Made by a program: the position numbers and the translations under genes. A stretch of 64,000 nt of DNA from Methanolobus halotolerans (GTDB lineage Archaea; Halobacteriota; Methanosarcinia; Methanosarcinales; Methanosarcinaceae). This document shows positions 42,582 through 52,808 of this stretch, in pieces (within the stretch, counting starts at the first letter, position 1; every line of letters begins with the position of its first letter). Location: contig NZ_PGGK01000010.1 in assembly GCF_004745425.1 (NCBI RefSeq), positions 29,580-93,579 on the forward strand. The letters are read 5' to 3'. The notes below the pieces were generated by a model. The model was not told where the DNA came from, did not search any database, and was given only the letters and a program-made list of their open reading frames with translations.

Positions 42582-44939
42582 TTAATCTGCGGATGACTCA
42601 ATCTCCGCATCAGTTATTAAGACATCTTCATCTCGGATGGGTATTGTGAAAGTGAATGTACTTCCTTTTCCGGGTTCGCTTTCGACTGTTATATCACCGT
42701 CGTGTAGTTCGACGAACCTTTTTACAAGTGCCAGTCCAAGGCCTGTGCCCTGATACTTCCTGGATATAGAGGAATCTATCTGATGGAAGGGCGTGAACAG
42801 TTTGCTTTGCTCCTCTGCCGATATTCCTATACCGGTATCGGTTACAGATATTTCTGCCATATTGTCCTTCTTACGTGCAACCACTTTTATTAGCCCTTTC
42901 TCAGGAGTGAACTTGACTGCGTTGCTCAGAAGGTTATAGAGTATCTGTCTGAACTTAATCTCATCGGCATTCAGGGACAGTTTGTCCGGGTCAACAGAAA
43001 ACTTTAGTTCAATATGTTTCTTTTTTACAAGAGGTGAGATTACATTCTGTACGTTTCTCATCGTATCAAGTACCTGGAGCTCCCGGAAGTGCACCTCCAT
43101 CTTCCCTGATTCCACTTTGGAAATGTCAAGTATATTGTTTATAAGTTCGAGGAGGTGTTTTCCACTTGTGTGGATATGCTCCGCGAACTTTTTCTGCTTT
43201 TGGCTCAGATCTCCGAAGTTCCGGTCCTGCAGAATTTCAGAATAACCCATAATTGCATTGAGTGGTGTCCTGAGTTCATGGCTCATATTTGCAAGAAACT
43301 CGCTCTTGGCACGATTCGCATTTTCAGCTTCTGTTTTTGATTCTACTACAAATCGTTCAATTTTTTTGATATCTGTAATGTCATCGACACTAACTATTAT
43401 TTTTGGCTCGCTCCCCATATCTATGTAGGATGTTGATACCAGAAAACTCCGTGACATCTGACTTCCGTTGGGCAGGAGAAATCTTACTGTACCTTCTTTC
43501 TTCTGAACCCCAGAACGTTTTCTAAGAGTTTCCTGTTCTGCTTTTTTAAAGACACATTGGATGCAATTTACATTCATGCCACACCCATTACCTTTTAAAG
43601 CATTGATGCAGGAGAATACATCTCCAGCTCTATGGCCTATTATGTTCTCTTTATCTCTTGTTGTACATTCCATGGCTGCCTTGTTGACTTTTTCAATTAT
43701 TCCGTGTTTGTTCACCAGTAGCATCACTGTGGGTGCAAGGTTAAAAATCGAGTCTAACATATTTTTTTGTCTTTGCAGCTCAGCTTCATGCTTTCTGCGT
43801 TCGGTAATATCACGGCTGATACCAAGGAACAACTTGAAATTCCCCTCATCATCAAGAACAGGATTGATGTGTAACTCGGTCCATACGGTTGACCCGCCTT
43901 TACATGGTTGTTCGACTTCGATTGTGCGGGGTGTATCTGGAATGATGCCTTTTTTAAACTCCCTGAAAAATGTCTCAAGTATGCTGTCTATAAGTGCAAA
44001 GGAATGAGGTGTCAGTCTCTTATCAAGAGGCAGTTCCATGACTTCTTCAGGAGTATAACCTCTGAGTTTTTCAACAGAAGGGCTGATGTACATGAATTTC
44101 TTATTCCTGTCAAGTATCCATATAACATCGTTCGCACTTTCAGCGATGAGACGGAATTTTTCTTCGCTTTCCTTCAGGGCTTTTTCTGTTTCTTTTCTTT
44201 GTGTTATGTCCTGGGAGATACCCATCATCTTTTCAGGCTTCCCATTCTCACCGAACAGGGGTTTAAGAAATAAAGAGTGCCAGTAGGTCTTTTTTTCAAA
44301 AGGTATACTTCGAAATTCTACATGTATTGACTTTCCTTCCCGGCAAAGTCCTACCTTTTCCCGGAACATCTTCCTGTCATCAGGGTGAATAAAACTGTGA
44401 AATGCATCAAAATCTCTATTTAAGATCCCAAGCGGTATAACGGTACTAACTCCTCGTGTTGTTTCCCGTATTATATGATCATCTTTAAAGTCCCACTCCC
44501 ACAATTGAAGTCTGGCAGTTTCAAGTGCAAGCTGTAAGCTTTGTTCGTTTATTTCGTTAATGGTATCAGGATTACACTTATTCACGGATAGGAGTGCTCT
44601 TTCGACTATCAGTCTGAGCACATTCTCTTCAAAGGGTTCCTTAACGTACCAGACATATTCGGTCGATAGTATTTTTTGGCAAAGATCATCTGAGAATTCT
44701 ATAACTATGAATACGATTGGTATTTGCTTATCCCGGGAGTACTGGAGAGCGTGACCAACTATTCCTTCGTTCAAATGTGCGTAACAAAAAAGCAAATCCG
44801 GATTCTCATTAATCAGTTCTCTCTGGTATGTATTTTCAAGAGGATTTAGAACGTGAGTTAAAAGGCCTATCTTACCAAGCATGAATACAAGCTTATTGTT
44901 TGCTTTTTCCTTATGGCCGATTATTGTTATATTCCTCAT
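42582..44939 (-). CDS. Multi-PAS sensor histidine kinase
   Basis: A 785-residue soluble kinase. Residues about 1-120 resemble a receiver fold without the phosphorylation pattern (MRNITIIGHKEKANNKLVFM, then VWYVKEPFEENVLRLI). Three PAS/PAC units follow (about 135-255, 260-385 and 390-515), with PAC ends such as FLGISRDITERRKHE. The HisKA box is ANMSHELRTPLNAIMGYSEI and the HATPase part has KFRQILYNLLSNAVKFTPEKG and KYQGTGLGLALVK. No membrane segment is present, so it senses an internal signal, possibly redox or a ligand. No dedicated response regulator adjoins it. Confidence 0.93.
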   Translation of the reverse strand: MRNITIIGHKEKANNKLVFMLGKIGLLTHVLNPLENTYQRELINENPDLLFCYAHLNEGIVGHALQYSRDKQIPIVFIVIEFSDDLCQKILSTEYVWYVKEPFEENVLRLIVERALLSVNKCNPDTINEINEQSLQLALETARLQLWEWDFKDDHIIRETTRGVSTVIPLGILNRDFDAFHSFIHPDDRKMFREKVGLCREGKSIHVEFRSIPFEKKTYWHSLFLKPLFGENGKPEKMMGISQDITQRKETEKALKESEEKFRLIAESANDVIWILDRNKKFMYISPSVEKLRGYTPEEVMELPLDKRLTPHSFALIDSILETFFREFKKGIIPDTPRTIEVEQPCKGGSTVWTELHINPVLDDEGNFKLFLGISRDITERRKHEAELQRQKNMLDSIFNLAPTVMLLVNKHGIIEKVNKAAMECTTRDKENIIGHRAGDVFSCINALKGNGCGMNVNCIQCVFKKAEQETLRKRSGVQKKEGTVRFLLPNGSQMSRSFLVSTSYIDMGSEPKIIVSVDDITDIKKIERFVVESKTEAENANRAKSEFLANMSHELRTPLNAIMGYSEILQDRNFGDLSQKQKKFAEHIHTSGKHLLELINNILDISKVESGKMEVHFRELQVLDTMRNVQNVISPLVKKKHIELKFSVDPDKLSLNADEIKFRQILYNLLSNAVKFTPEKGLIKVVARKKDNMAEISVTDTGIGISAEEQSKLFTPFHQIDSSISRKYQGTGLGLALVKRFVELHDGDITVESEPGKGSTFTFTIPIRDEDVLITDAEIESSAD

Positions 44940-45135
44940 TAACTCTCGCCGCTGAAAATCATTGATGATTTAAGGATACTGCTAAAGTTCAAATGTTACT
45001 TTATTTAGTAACCTTATTCTATTTCAATTGATCTATTTTATATTTATATTGAAAAGCAGGCAGTTAAAATTCAGAACTTAAAGAGTATCGGTATTTCATC
45101 AGAAAAGATAAGTTTAACTTAATTAGCGTGGTGCT

Positions 45136-45726
45136 TTAGCTGAATTTTCCTTCAATTACTACCAGTTCCTCAAAAGAACATTTGGTACGTGCAATTATGC
45201 GGGTTTTGAATCCGTGCCTGTACATAAGTGCTTTGACTTCTTCTATGTCCGTTAATGAGGATATCATAATCACTATGGTCCCTTCTTCTTTCAGATGGCT
45301 GCTGACTTCTTCTATAAAGCGAATGATGACTTTACGTCCATCCTTTCCGCCATCGAAGGCATAGTTGAGCCATCCCGGGACTTTCTCTTCATCGGATGTC
45401 GGCAGGTATGGCGGATTGAAAATGATGATGTCGAAATGCCTTTCCTTTATTATGCCGGCAAACATATCTGTCCTGATGACCGCTACACCATTGGACTTTG
45501 CACACAGGGCTGCATGAGGGTTTATCTCTGTGGCGGTAAGTTCGATGTTTCTGTTCGCCTGCACGACGGAAGCCACAAAACCTGTTCCTGTTCCTATTTC
45601 CAGCACCTTCATGCCGTCGATGCAGACTTCAAGTGCCGCATCCGCAAGTAAAAAAGAATCTTCTGCAGGTTCGTAGACGCTCTCTGCAATTTTCACCGCA
45701 GCATTCCTGTAGTTGATAGTGACCAT
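45136..45726 (-). CDS. HemK/Mtq2-like protein methyltransferase
   Basis: A 196-residue SAM-dependent methylase with VLEIGTGTGFVASV (SAM motif I, about residues 39-52) and the IIFNPPYLP motif that binds glutamine, adenine or similar planar groups. Its small size and place after ksgA fit the archaeal/eukaryal Mtq2 group that methylates the GGQ glutamine of release factor aRF1. Its ATG abuts the ksgA stop, so it is the last gene of the minus-strand translation operon. Substrate is inferred from family and context. Confidence 0.9.
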   Translation of the reverse strand: MVTINYRNAAVKIAESVYEPAEDSFLLADAALEVCIDGMKVLEIGTGTGFVASVVQANRNIELTATEINPHAALCAKSNGVAVIRTDMFAGIIKERHFDIIIFNPPYLPTSDEEKVPGWLNYAFDGGKDGRKVIIRFIEEVSSHLKEEGTIVIMISSLTDIEEVKALMYRHGFKTRIIARTKCSFEELVVIEGKFS

Positions 45727-46539
45727 CTAAATACCTTGTTTATGCCTGTACAAGAGGTTCGCAAGGTATGCAAATTCTGCAGGCTCAAGATTTTCAGGTC
45801 GCTTTCCAAGCATTTCCTCGGGTAGTTCGTTTATGAATTCTCTCATGTCGGGGATGCCAAGCAGCTGTTTGTTCCTGATGATGGAATTTCTCATTTTCTT
45901 GCGTCTCTGTCCGAAAACAGCAGTAACGAATTCAAGGAAGTATTTCTCGTCAAGAACCTTGAAAGTTGAAGGCCGGGGTACAAGTTTCACAACGGCGGAC
46001 AGCACTTCAGGTGGCGGTGAGAAAGCTCCTCTGGGGACCTTCATTATAATAGACGCGTCAGCAAAATAATGTGTGTTCACTGAAAGCCTGCTATAATCTC
46101 CAGAGTTTGCCCGGGCTACCATACGTTCTGCGAACTCGTACTGGTACATCAGGATCCCCAGGCTGAATTCATGCTTCAAGAGCCTGAAAGTGATTTCAGA
46201 GGAGATGGAATATGGAAGATTTGAAACAACTTTATCAAACTTTGGAAAATCAACATCAAGGACATCAGCATGGATGATTTCCAGCTTTTCAGTTCCGCCA
46301 AAACGGTTCATAAGTACATCAACAAGGGCCGGATCACGCTCTATGGCAATCACTTTTTTTGCGTGTACCATTAGCCTCTCGGTAAGGTTGCCGATGCCTG
46401 CCCCAATCTCAAGTATGACCTCATCAGGCTGGATGTCTGCTGCATTGACTATCCTGTCAAGCATGTGTTCATCCACAAGAAAATGCTGGTCATGGTTTCC
46501 TCCGCGGATGCCATATTTCCTGAGAATATCCCTGACCAA
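45727..46539 (-). CDS. ksgA: KsgA/Dim1, 16S rRNA adenine dimethyltransferase
   Basis: A 270-residue rRNA adenine N6-dimethylase. QHFLVDEHMLDRIVNAADI and ILEIGAGIGNLTERL form the SAM site, NLPYSISSEITFRLL is the NLPY catalytic motif, and the C-terminal helical part is complete. It dimethylates two adjacent adenines in the 3' hairpin of 16S rRNA as a late check in small-subunit assembly. It lies 14 bases after the DUF655 gene. Confidence 0.96.
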   Translation of the reverse strand: MVRDILRKYGIRGGNHDQHFLVDEHMLDRIVNAADIQPDEVILEIGAGIGNLTERLMVHAKKVIAIERDPALVDVLMNRFGGTEKLEIIHADVLDVDFPKFDKVVSNLPYSISSEITFRLLKHEFSLGILMYQYEFAERMVARANSGDYSRLSVNTHYFADASIIMKVPRGAFSPPPEVLSAVVKLVPRPSTFKVLDEKYFLEFVTAVFGQRRKKMRNSIIRNKQLLGIPDMREFINELPEEMLGKRPENLEPAEFAYLANLLYRHKQGI

Positions 46540-46553
46540 GAAAAGAACACCTT

Positions 46554-47147
46554 TTATTGTTTTGGGCGTTTGGGAGGAAGGGTGAACAGCCTGTATTTTA
46601 TATTGTCGTCCTTTAGTTCCTCAACGATACGGTTTGATATCACTTTCTGTGGTGAATGTACTCCTCCGACCCTTTCGTGAAGTTCTTCAAGACTGCTAAA
46701 CGGACCTTTCTTCCTTTCATCTATAATGGCCCACATCAGTTTTTTCCCAATTCCCGGTAACAGTTCAAGCATGTGAAGCCTGTTGGTTATGGGATGTGCT
46801 TCATTAAAGAATTTCACAAACTTCTCTTCATCATGCTTAACGTTTATCTCCAGGATGAATGGAAGTTCTAACTGAGCACCCTGACTGAGGGTGCTGTACG
46901 ATATCCTGTGTTTGACATGGTCTATCTCGTCCCTGTCCCCTTCACCAATATATACTCGGGATTGGATATCGGGGATCTTGCCTTCTTTCGGTACAAGTTC
47001 TATAAGGGCGAAATTCTTTTCACCAACCACCTGTACCACTGGCTTTTTCTGATAGGATGGCCGCCTGTCATCAGTATTTCCATACGGCAGGTAATCCAGG
47101 ACCCATGCAAATTCTTCTTTTTCTGGTGGCTTTCCCCTTGTTGTCAT
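46554..47147 (-). CDS. DUF655 archaeal protein, predicted RNA-binding
   Basis: A 197-residue protein of the archaeal DUF655 family. An N-terminal OB/S1-like part has WVLDYLPYG and VVGEKNFALIELVPKEG. A helix-hairpin-helix follows (about residues 128-165, with LELLPGIGKKLMWAIIDERKK and PFSSLEELHERVGG). The conserved order rpo4, DUF655, ksgA and HemK in euryarchaea suggests a role in RNA or ribosome biology, but no activity is known to me. Confidence 0.9.
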   Translation of the reverse strand: MTTRGKPPEKEEFAWVLDYLPYGNTDDRRPSYQKKPVVQVVGEKNFALIELVPKEGKIPDIQSRVYIGEGDRDEIDHVKHRISYSTLSQGAQLELPFILEINVKHDEEKFVKFFNEAHPITNRLHMLELLPGIGKKLMWAIIDERKKGPFSSLEELHERVGGVHSPQKVISNRIVEELKDDNIKYRLFTLPPKRPKQ

Positions 47148-47221
47148 ATCTTCTCTCCGGTGTACCCACTGCTAATGATAAATTATTCTTGCTCTTAAAA
47201 AAGGATGTATATGATATAAAT

Positions 47222-47575
47222 CTAATCCATTGCTTCTTCGACCATTTCAAGCATCTGGTCAAGTTCCTCTTCGACTAAAGTGAATCTCTCTTTTGCATAG
47301 AGGGACCTGAGCTCATCCCTTGTCTGGGGCATGATATCTGCGATTCTGATCGCAATCTCAGGTTTCATCTTTTCAAGCTCAAGAAGCTTGTTCACAAGTT
47401 CCCTTGATTTTTCCGGCGATGATTTTGAGAACATGTCCGCATGATTTATGGCTTTACGTAATTCATATCCCAGCTCTTCTTCGTTCTGTAAACGTTCTTC
47501 CATAATCTCGTGCAAAACTCCCTTCACTTCCGGAAGGGTCAACATCTCTTCGCTCAGAATTTGCTTCACAATCAT
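47222..47575 (-). CDS. rpoF: RNA polymerase subunit Rpo4 (Rpb4/RpoF)
   Basis: A 117-residue Rpb4-type subunit starting MIVKQILSEEMLTLPEVK; a further ATG 18 bases upstream would add MKECIS, which the family lacks. It is all-helical with an HRDC-like C-terminal half (IADIMPQTRDELRSLYAKER). It forms the polymerase stalk with Rpo7 and aids promoter opening and transcript handling. It sits between rpl21e and DUF655, the usual archaeal order. Confidence 0.95.
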   Translation of the reverse strand: MIVKQILSEEMLTLPEVKGVLHEIMEERLQNEEELGYELRKAINHADMFSKSSPEKSRELVNKLLELEKMKPEIAIRIADIMPQTRDELRSLYAKERFTLVEEELDQMLEMVEEAMD

Positions 47576-47715
47576 TGATATACACTCTTTCAAAAATTAA
47601 CTAGTTCTCTCGTCTGACATCGTTAAAAAAATGTCTGATATTATCCCCATTGTTGGCAATAGAGATATATCTGACGTTATGGGAATTTCAGGTCAATATC
47701 TGAAAATATCCCTGA

Positions 47716-48012
47716 TCAGTTATTCTTCTGTAATTTCAGATGCTGTGGAAGGGAGACTATCTCTTTTGTAGCATTACCATCCCTTATGTGGAGCAGGTAG
47801 GCACGGCCACGCTGACCCGTAACCTTTCCGGTCTTTCCCTGGAACCTGGCATGTGGCATTCCTTTCTGTACACTGGGATCGATGTCGATGTGTACCATCT
47901 GTCCTTCATTAAACTCCTGGATGGCTTTGCTTACTGGTGAAAGTCCCCTTTCTCTAACAGTTTTCTTCAGTTTATAGCGTGTACAGCATTTCTCTCCGTG
48001 TGATGTTGGCAT
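47716..48012 (-). CDS. rpl21e: Ribosomal protein L21e
   Basis: A 98-residue large-subunit protein starting [17 protein letters not shown]. The start at 48012 has GGAGG 8 bases before it; an ATG 21 bases upstream is inside the leader. Typical segments are [18 protein letters not shown] and [14 protein letters not shown]. It is an archaeal/eukaryal-only ribosomal protein and lies between pus10 and rpo4. Confidence 0.97.
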   Translation of the reverse strand: MPTSHGEKCCTRYKLKKTVRERGLSPVSKAIQEFNEGQMVHIDIDPSVQKGMPHARFQGKTGKVTGQRGRAYLLHIRDGNATKEIVSLPQHLKLQKNN

Positions 48013-48102
48013 GATTTTTCCTCCGTTGATCAACTAGATTCGATTAAATTCTATTTTTATATAATGATTAGTTTATGATTTGTCCGTGGACCTGGCAGAT
48101 GC

Positions 48103-49395
48103 TTAAATGTCAACATTCATGACATCCAGTTCAGTAACCTTTGCCTGTATACCCAGTACACCTGTTAGGCTTGGCTGCGTTCTTCCTTCATCACCGGACG
48201 TAAGTTCCTTGACGTATAATCCGCCGTCACATTGCACTTGTATGACAGCATGCTCATCTGTAAATTCCAGAAGCTGCATGTCATGAACACTTCTCTTTCT
48301 GATCAGATCAGCCCTTCTGTGGGATACACGTTGTGGTGTTCTCTGTGAGATCTCAACTCCAATCAGACTGTTGATGGCAGATATAAGCTTTTCCTTGGAA
48401 ACTGGCTCATTGAATGTAACTTTTAAGTTATAAACTTTATCCGCCTGGGATGTTTTCAGTTTCTCTATTACTTCCTTGGTCACTATCCTGAGGTCGCTGA
48501 CTTCTACCTTCTCACTGGCAAATGCGTTAATCCTCTTTTGAAGTTCGGCCACATCAATGGAGCGTATGGATGGCTCAAGGGCCTCAACCACGAAGGGTCT
48601 TCCGGTACCAAGCATTAGTGCATCGATATCTTCCCTTCCGGCTCCATGGAACTTCGTATCCGTAGCATCACACATCTTCACAACTTCTTCGCGGATGAGC
48701 TCATCCACCGATTCGGGGTATTGCTTACCTGTGAGATCACATCTTTCACAGCCTTTTCCGCCGCATGTCCTGCAGGGCCACCTGGTCTGCGGAATGCCTC
48801 TCGCGATTTTCCTGTACCTGCCCTGGATGTAAAGCGAGCGTATCTGGAGCTTTACCTTATCGTTTGCAATGTCGAGGGTGACAAGGATGTCAGGTCTTTC
48901 GAACTCTACCTCTTTACCGTTACGTGCTGCAATGAGCTTTCCGGCTTCCCTGTTCATCTCGCTCTTGAATTGTTCGGCATACGTGATCCCGCACTCGCTC
49001 CAGAGTATCTCCTCATTCTCCGCAAGCAATCCACTGATTTTTGTTCCTACGAGGAAGGTGGAGTATTCGATGTCACCGATAGCTTCAATGGCGCGGTCAG
49101 CCCATATGCCAAGATTGTCATACAGCCCCAGGCAGACCCAGCACTGACTATCTTCTTCGGTGATGCCAAGGCTCTTTCTTGCAAAAGGACTACTCTGTGC
49201 AAGTTCTTTCAGGATGGTGTCATCTCCCTTTTCCTTCAATAGGAGGTCACCCTCCATGGCAAGGGCAAGTTTTATGGCACGTCCCCTCTCCACGTTCGTA
49301 AGACCTGTGGATAATTTCGCGAACTGCCTTCCAATGCAGTTATCACAGATGGGACCCTCATCGATTATTTTTTTAGCAGTTTCAAGTATTGTCAT
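48103..49395 (-). CDS. pus10: Pus10, tRNA pseudouridine 54/55 synthase
   Basis: A 430-residue Pus10. The start at 49395 (MTILETAKKII) follows AGTGATC; a longer frame begins 42 bases upstream but lacks a ribosome-binding site. The N-terminal THUMP-like part carries zinc cysteines (CDNCIGRQF, CWVC). The C-terminal catalytic domain has another CRTCGGKGCERC group and the motif GAGREDIDALMLGTGRPF with the catalytic Asp. It makes pseudouridine at positions 54 and 55 of tRNA. The gene directly upstream, trmY, methylates the pseudouridine at 54, so the two act in sequence. Confidence 0.95.
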   Translation of the reverse strand: MTILETAKKIIDEGPICDNCIGRQFAKLSTGLTNVERGRAIKLALAMEGDLLLKEKGDDTILKELAQSSPFARKSLGITEEDSQCWVCLGLYDNLGIWADRAIEAIGDIEYSTFLVGTKISGLLAENEEILWSECGITYAEQFKSEMNREAGKLIAARNGKEVEFERPDILVTLDIANDKVKLQIRSLYIQGRYRKIARGIPQTRWPCRTCGGKGCERCDLTGKQYPESVDELIREEVVKMCDATDTKFHGAGREDIDALMLGTGRPFVVEALEPSIRSIDVAELQKRINAFASEKVEVSDLRIVTKEVIEKLKTSQADKVYNLKVTFNEPVSKEKLISAINSLIGVEISQRTPQRVSHRRADLIRKRSVHDMQLLEFTDEHAVIQVQCDGGLYVKELTSGDEGRTQPSLTGVLGIQAKVTELDVMNVDI

Positions 49396-49455
49396 TTGAT
49401 CACTTGTAATATTATCTGGCTCATGAATGATTGCCACGAAATGGTTGACCTCTAA

Positions 49456-50070
49456 TTAATCCTTTTTGGGTTGCGGCTGCTCAAGCCTGTCCAGCTCGTT
49501 CAGGATAATAGTTATACAATGGTCTGAATGGAGTGAAAGTGGTCCGATGGATAATGTTGCGGAGCTATCGCGGCTTATGATATCTTCCTCTTCGTCAGTG
49601 ACTCCCATGTGATCCCCGAGAACGAATACAGCATTCTGCGCTAAGCCATTAATCTTTCCAATATCCTCTCCGTCTTCCCTGAGATAGTATATATTCCTCT
49701 TTTCCTCTCTGAATTCTTTTATGAGCTTTTCCAACCCTCCGCGGCGGATCCATACTCCCGGGGTAGAACGTGTCTCATAATCAGTTGCATCCTTCTCAAG
49801 TGCCTTTTTGATCAGTGAGCCACTGCTTCTTTCGTCAGGATTCAGGTATCTGAGTTCTTCTCCGTTAAAACGGACGATCTTACCCGGGTCAGGTTCTCCA
49901 AGCAATACCAGATGCACATTTATGTCCCGCCTCATTCCGTGCGAAAGAAATAGTGCAGAATTTATACATCTGCAAAGTATGTCCATACGTCCGGCCGAAC
50001 CCGGCAGGTCGTTAAGAGAAAAATCTCCAGTTGTCAATGCCTTATGGCCTATTATCACAAAATCTTTCAT
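49456..50070 (-). CDS. trmY: TrmY, tRNA pseudouridine-54 N1-methyltransferase
   Basis: A 204-residue SPOUT methylase (former DUF358). N-terminal MKDFVIIGHKALTTGDFSLN and C-terminal FVLGDHMGVTDEEED with LSIGPLSLHSDHCI form the SAM-binding trefoil knot. It converts the pseudouridine at tRNA position 54 to its N1-methyl form, a modification typical of archaea. It stands 20 bases after the DEAD helicase gene and 60 before pus10, whose product makes its substrate. Confidence 0.95.
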   Translation of the reverse strand: MKDFVIIGHKALTTGDFSLNDLPGSAGRMDILCRCINSALFLSHGMRRDINVHLVLLGEPDPGKIVRFNGEELRYLNPDERSSGSLIKKALEKDATDYETRSTPGVWIRRGGLEKLIKEFREEKRNIYYLREDGEDIGKINGLAQNAVFVLGDHMGVTDEEEDIISRDSSATLSIGPLSLHSDHCITIILNELDRLEQPQPKKD

Positions 50071-50090
50071 TTATGTATCTCCAGAATCGT

Positions 50091-51395
50091 TCAGGGCCTG
50101 TTCTTTCCTTCCTTAAGTAGTAATTTTGCAAGGGATGCAGCAATTTCTCTGTGACTAATTCCTTCAGCAGCAAGCTTTTCGACCCATTCGTCATATCGTT
50201 GAAGATTTCCTGACCTGATGCTCATTCTGACCCTGTCTGCTACCTGAGCTTCCTTTACCTTCTCTACATCCTTAACAGAAGGTATCTCCCTTGGAACGAT
50301 TTTTGTTTTTGTATGCCTTTGTATGGATGTTAACTTACCAATTTCGTTCTTTGACACAAAGGAATAGGCTGTCCCGGGTCTTCCCGCCCTTGCGGTCCTG
50401 CCGATTCTGTGAATGTAGGTCTCGATCTCCTGGGGCAGATCATAGTTCACAACCGCTTCTATATTATCAATATCAATGCCTCTGGCTGCAACATCTGTTG
50501 CAATAATGATATTGATCTTCTCTTCCTGTAAATTACCAATGGTCTTCTCCCGACGCTTCTGCTTGATATCTCCATGAAGGGTCTCCACAGCATGTCCGCG
50601 GGATCCCAGTTTGATATACAATTTATCTACTTCTTTGATCGTGTTACAGAAAACAAGGGCCAGCCTGATGTTCTCAACATCTATCAGGCGGTGCAGGGCC
50701 TCTACTTTCATATTGTCTTTCATTTCGTAGTAGTATTGCTTCACTTCGGGCACTGTCATCTCTTTCCCCGTAATCTTTATGTGTTGCGGACTTTGCATGT
50801 ATACATCAGTGATACGAAGTATGGGTTTTGGCATAGTTGCGGAAAAGAGGAGGGTCTGTCTTTTCTTCGGAGAAAGGTCCAGTATCTTCTCAATGGCCTC
50901 TCTGAATCCCATCTTGAGCATTTCATCAGCCTCGTCAAGGATCATTGTCCTAATATTGTCCATTTTTATATGCTGGCGTTCGATATGGTCAATTATTCTT
51001 CCGGGGGTACCAACAACTATCTGGACGCCATTCTCCAGGTCTTGTGTCTGTTGTCCCATGGAACGTCCTCCATAAACTGCTGTTATGCTTAATCCCTTTT
51101 TGTACTTTGAGATGCCTGCAAGTTCTTCTGCTACCTGGTTTGCCAGTTCTCTGGTAGGACAGAGTATCATTGCCTGTGTGAGTTCAGTATCCTGGTCTAT
51201 AAGTTCTGCAAGTGGTATCCCAAAGGCAGCTGTCTTGCCGGTGCCGGTCTTTGCCTGACCTATTATGTCCTTTCCTTCCATTATCAGCGGGATGGCCTGA
51301 CTCTGGATCTCAGTCGGTTCCAGATAGCCCATCTCCCTGATACTTCTTATTGTCTCTTCGGAAAGATTTAGGTCTTTGAATGTCTTATTTTCCAT
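50091..51395 (-). CDS. DEAD-box RNA helicase
   Basis: A 434-residue DEAD-box helicase. The Q motif is in MGYLEPTEIQSQAIPLI, Walker A is AKTGTGKT (about residues 48-55), then PTRELANQ, LDEADEML, SATMP, ARGIDI and HRIGRTARAGRPG. The short C-terminal tail (about 375-434) is basic and helical and may bind RNA. It probably remodels RNA or ribosome precursors, in keeping with the genes that follow; cold-induction is common for such archaeal helicases but is not shown here. Confidence 0.96.
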   Translation of the reverse strand: MENKTFKDLNLSEETIRSIREMGYLEPTEIQSQAIPLIMEGKDIIGQAKTGTGKTAAFGIPLAELIDQDTELTQAMILCPTRELANQVAEELAGISKYKKGLSITAVYGGRSMGQQTQDLENGVQIVVGTPGRIIDHIERQHIKMDNIRTMILDEADEMLKMGFREAIEKILDLSPKKRQTLLFSATMPKPILRITDVYMQSPQHIKITGKEMTVPEVKQYYYEMKDNMKVEALHRLIDVENIRLALVFCNTIKEVDKLYIKLGSRGHAVETLHGDIKQKRREKTIGNLQEEKINIIIATDVAARGIDIDNIEAVVNYDLPQEIETYIHRIGRTARAGRPGTAYSFVSKNEIGKLTSIQRHTKTKIVPREIPSVKDVEKVKEAQVADRVRMSIRSGNLQRYDEWVEKLAAEGISHREIAASLAKLLLKEGKNRP

Positions 51396-51443
51396 TTTCG
51401 TTCACTCTTTGGTGCAACACTTATGCAATACATATTTTCGTTG

Positions 51444-52808
51444 CTAATTGTCTGCAGGTATGGCATGTTCTGTCTGTATCTTCTTATACCTTTCAGATAT
51501 GCTAATGGCAATACTTGTGACATTTCTTGCGTTTTTACCGAGGACCCTGATCATGGGCTCCTTGCCGGGTCCCCCTTTGTCATATATTATGTCAGGTACA
51601 CTTCCGTGCCGTTCGATGGCATTGCAGGTGCCCCAGTCCATCGTCTGGGCTTTTTCAGGCTCATCCTTCCTGTCGAAGGAAGATGTGCTCAGGTCCATTT
51701 GCCTGCATATTTCTATAATTCCTTCTGAATACCTCACATTCACGGCAGCCCTTATCCGGGAATCGTAATTCATTGCTGCCAGTATTATGCGGGCAACATG
51801 GCTGCTTGCTCCAAAGTCGATATTTCCGACAACCTCTGGCAAACCCCTGAGCCGGACGATCCTTCCCTCAACAGCAGCAACATCGGCTTTATCCTTTGCA
51901 TCGGGGATGGCCATTGCAATATTGGATCCCACTTCCGGGATAAGGTATCCGAAGCTGTCCGAGGAACTGATAATTCTGGCTGCCTCTTTGAGATCTTCCA
52001 GGACTGCATATCTCCCTGAATCCGATAGCATTCCTGCCAGCGGGTTCACGGGTCCAACACCTTTTCCGACCGTTTTGCTTCCCTGGATGGCCCTGATTAT
52101 GAATTCTTTTGCATTCCTGGCAGCTTCCGGCAGACTCATTCCCTGTGCAAGGAAGCATGTAAGTGAAGCTGAATATGTACATCCTGAGCCATGGGTCCCT
52201 CCCCTTACAAAATTTCCAGGGATTACAGTGAATTCCTGAGTTTCACTTTCATAAACGACATCTGATGCATCAAGATGGCCTCCGGTGACAATGACTGCTT
52301 TGACACCTGTCCCTGCGATCGCCCGGGCAGCATTCTTTGCTTCCTCAATATTTGTGATCTTCATGCCGGACAGTTCCACAGCTTCACTGATGTTGGGCGT
52401 GACAACATAACTTAGAGGCAGAAGATCTTCTTTTAGAGTTGCTATTGCTTCTTTTCTGAGCAGGGCCCCGCCGGCTTCTGCAGCCATTACGGGGTCCACG
52501 ACAAGTTTGATGCCGTACTTACTGACCATCTCAGCCACAGTTGAAGTAATGCCCGGTGAGGATAACATTCCTGATTTTGCCCATTCTATGTGCATATCAC
52601 TGCAAACCGCATCTATCTGGTTCCTGATGACTTCTTCCGGAAGATCAAAGGCACTCAGGACTCCCATGGTGTTTTGTGATGTGACTGAAGTAATGGCGCA
52701 TGTTCCATGCGCTCCCAGTGCCGAGAAGGTTTTGATGTCTGCTTCTATGCCGGCGCCACCTCCGGAATCCGACCCTGCGATCGTCATTACAACAGTTACC
52801 TTTGTCAT
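51444..52808 (-). CDS. thiDN: ThiDN, HMP-phosphate kinase fused to thiamine-phosphate synthase
   Basis: A 454-residue fusion. Residues about 1-265 are ThiD ([38 protein letters not shown]), which phosphorylates hydroxymethylpyrimidine twice. Residues from about 275 on are ThiN ([37 protein letters not shown]), which joins pyrimidine and thiazole to give thiamine phosphate and replaces ThiE in many archaea. The start at 52808 has AAGGAG before it; the frame extends 96 bases further but that part is unlike the family. thi4 at 55.5 kb supplies the thiazole half. Confidence 0.95.
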   Translation of the reverse strand: MTKVTVVMTIAGSDSGGGAGIEADIKTFSALGAHGTCAITSVTSQNTMGVLSAFDLPEEVIRNQIDAVCSDMHIEWAKSGMLSSPGITSTVAEMVSKYGIKLVVDPVMAAEAGGALLRKEAIATLKEDLLPLSYVVTPNISEAVELSGMKITNIEEAKNAARAIAGTGVKAVIVTGGHLDASDVVYESETQEFTVIPGNFVRGGTHGSGCTYSASLTCFLAQGMSLPEAARNAKEFIIRAIQGSKTVGKGVGPVNPLAGMLSDSGRYAVLEDLKEAARIISSSDSFGYLIPEVGSNIAMAIPDAKDKADVAAVEGRIVRLRGLPEVVGNIDFGASSHVARIILAAMNYDSRIRAAVNVRYSEGIIEICRQMDLSTSSFDRKDEPEKAQTMDWGTCNAIERHGSVPDIIYDKGGPGKEPMIRVLGKNARNVTSIAISISERYKKIQTEHAIPADN

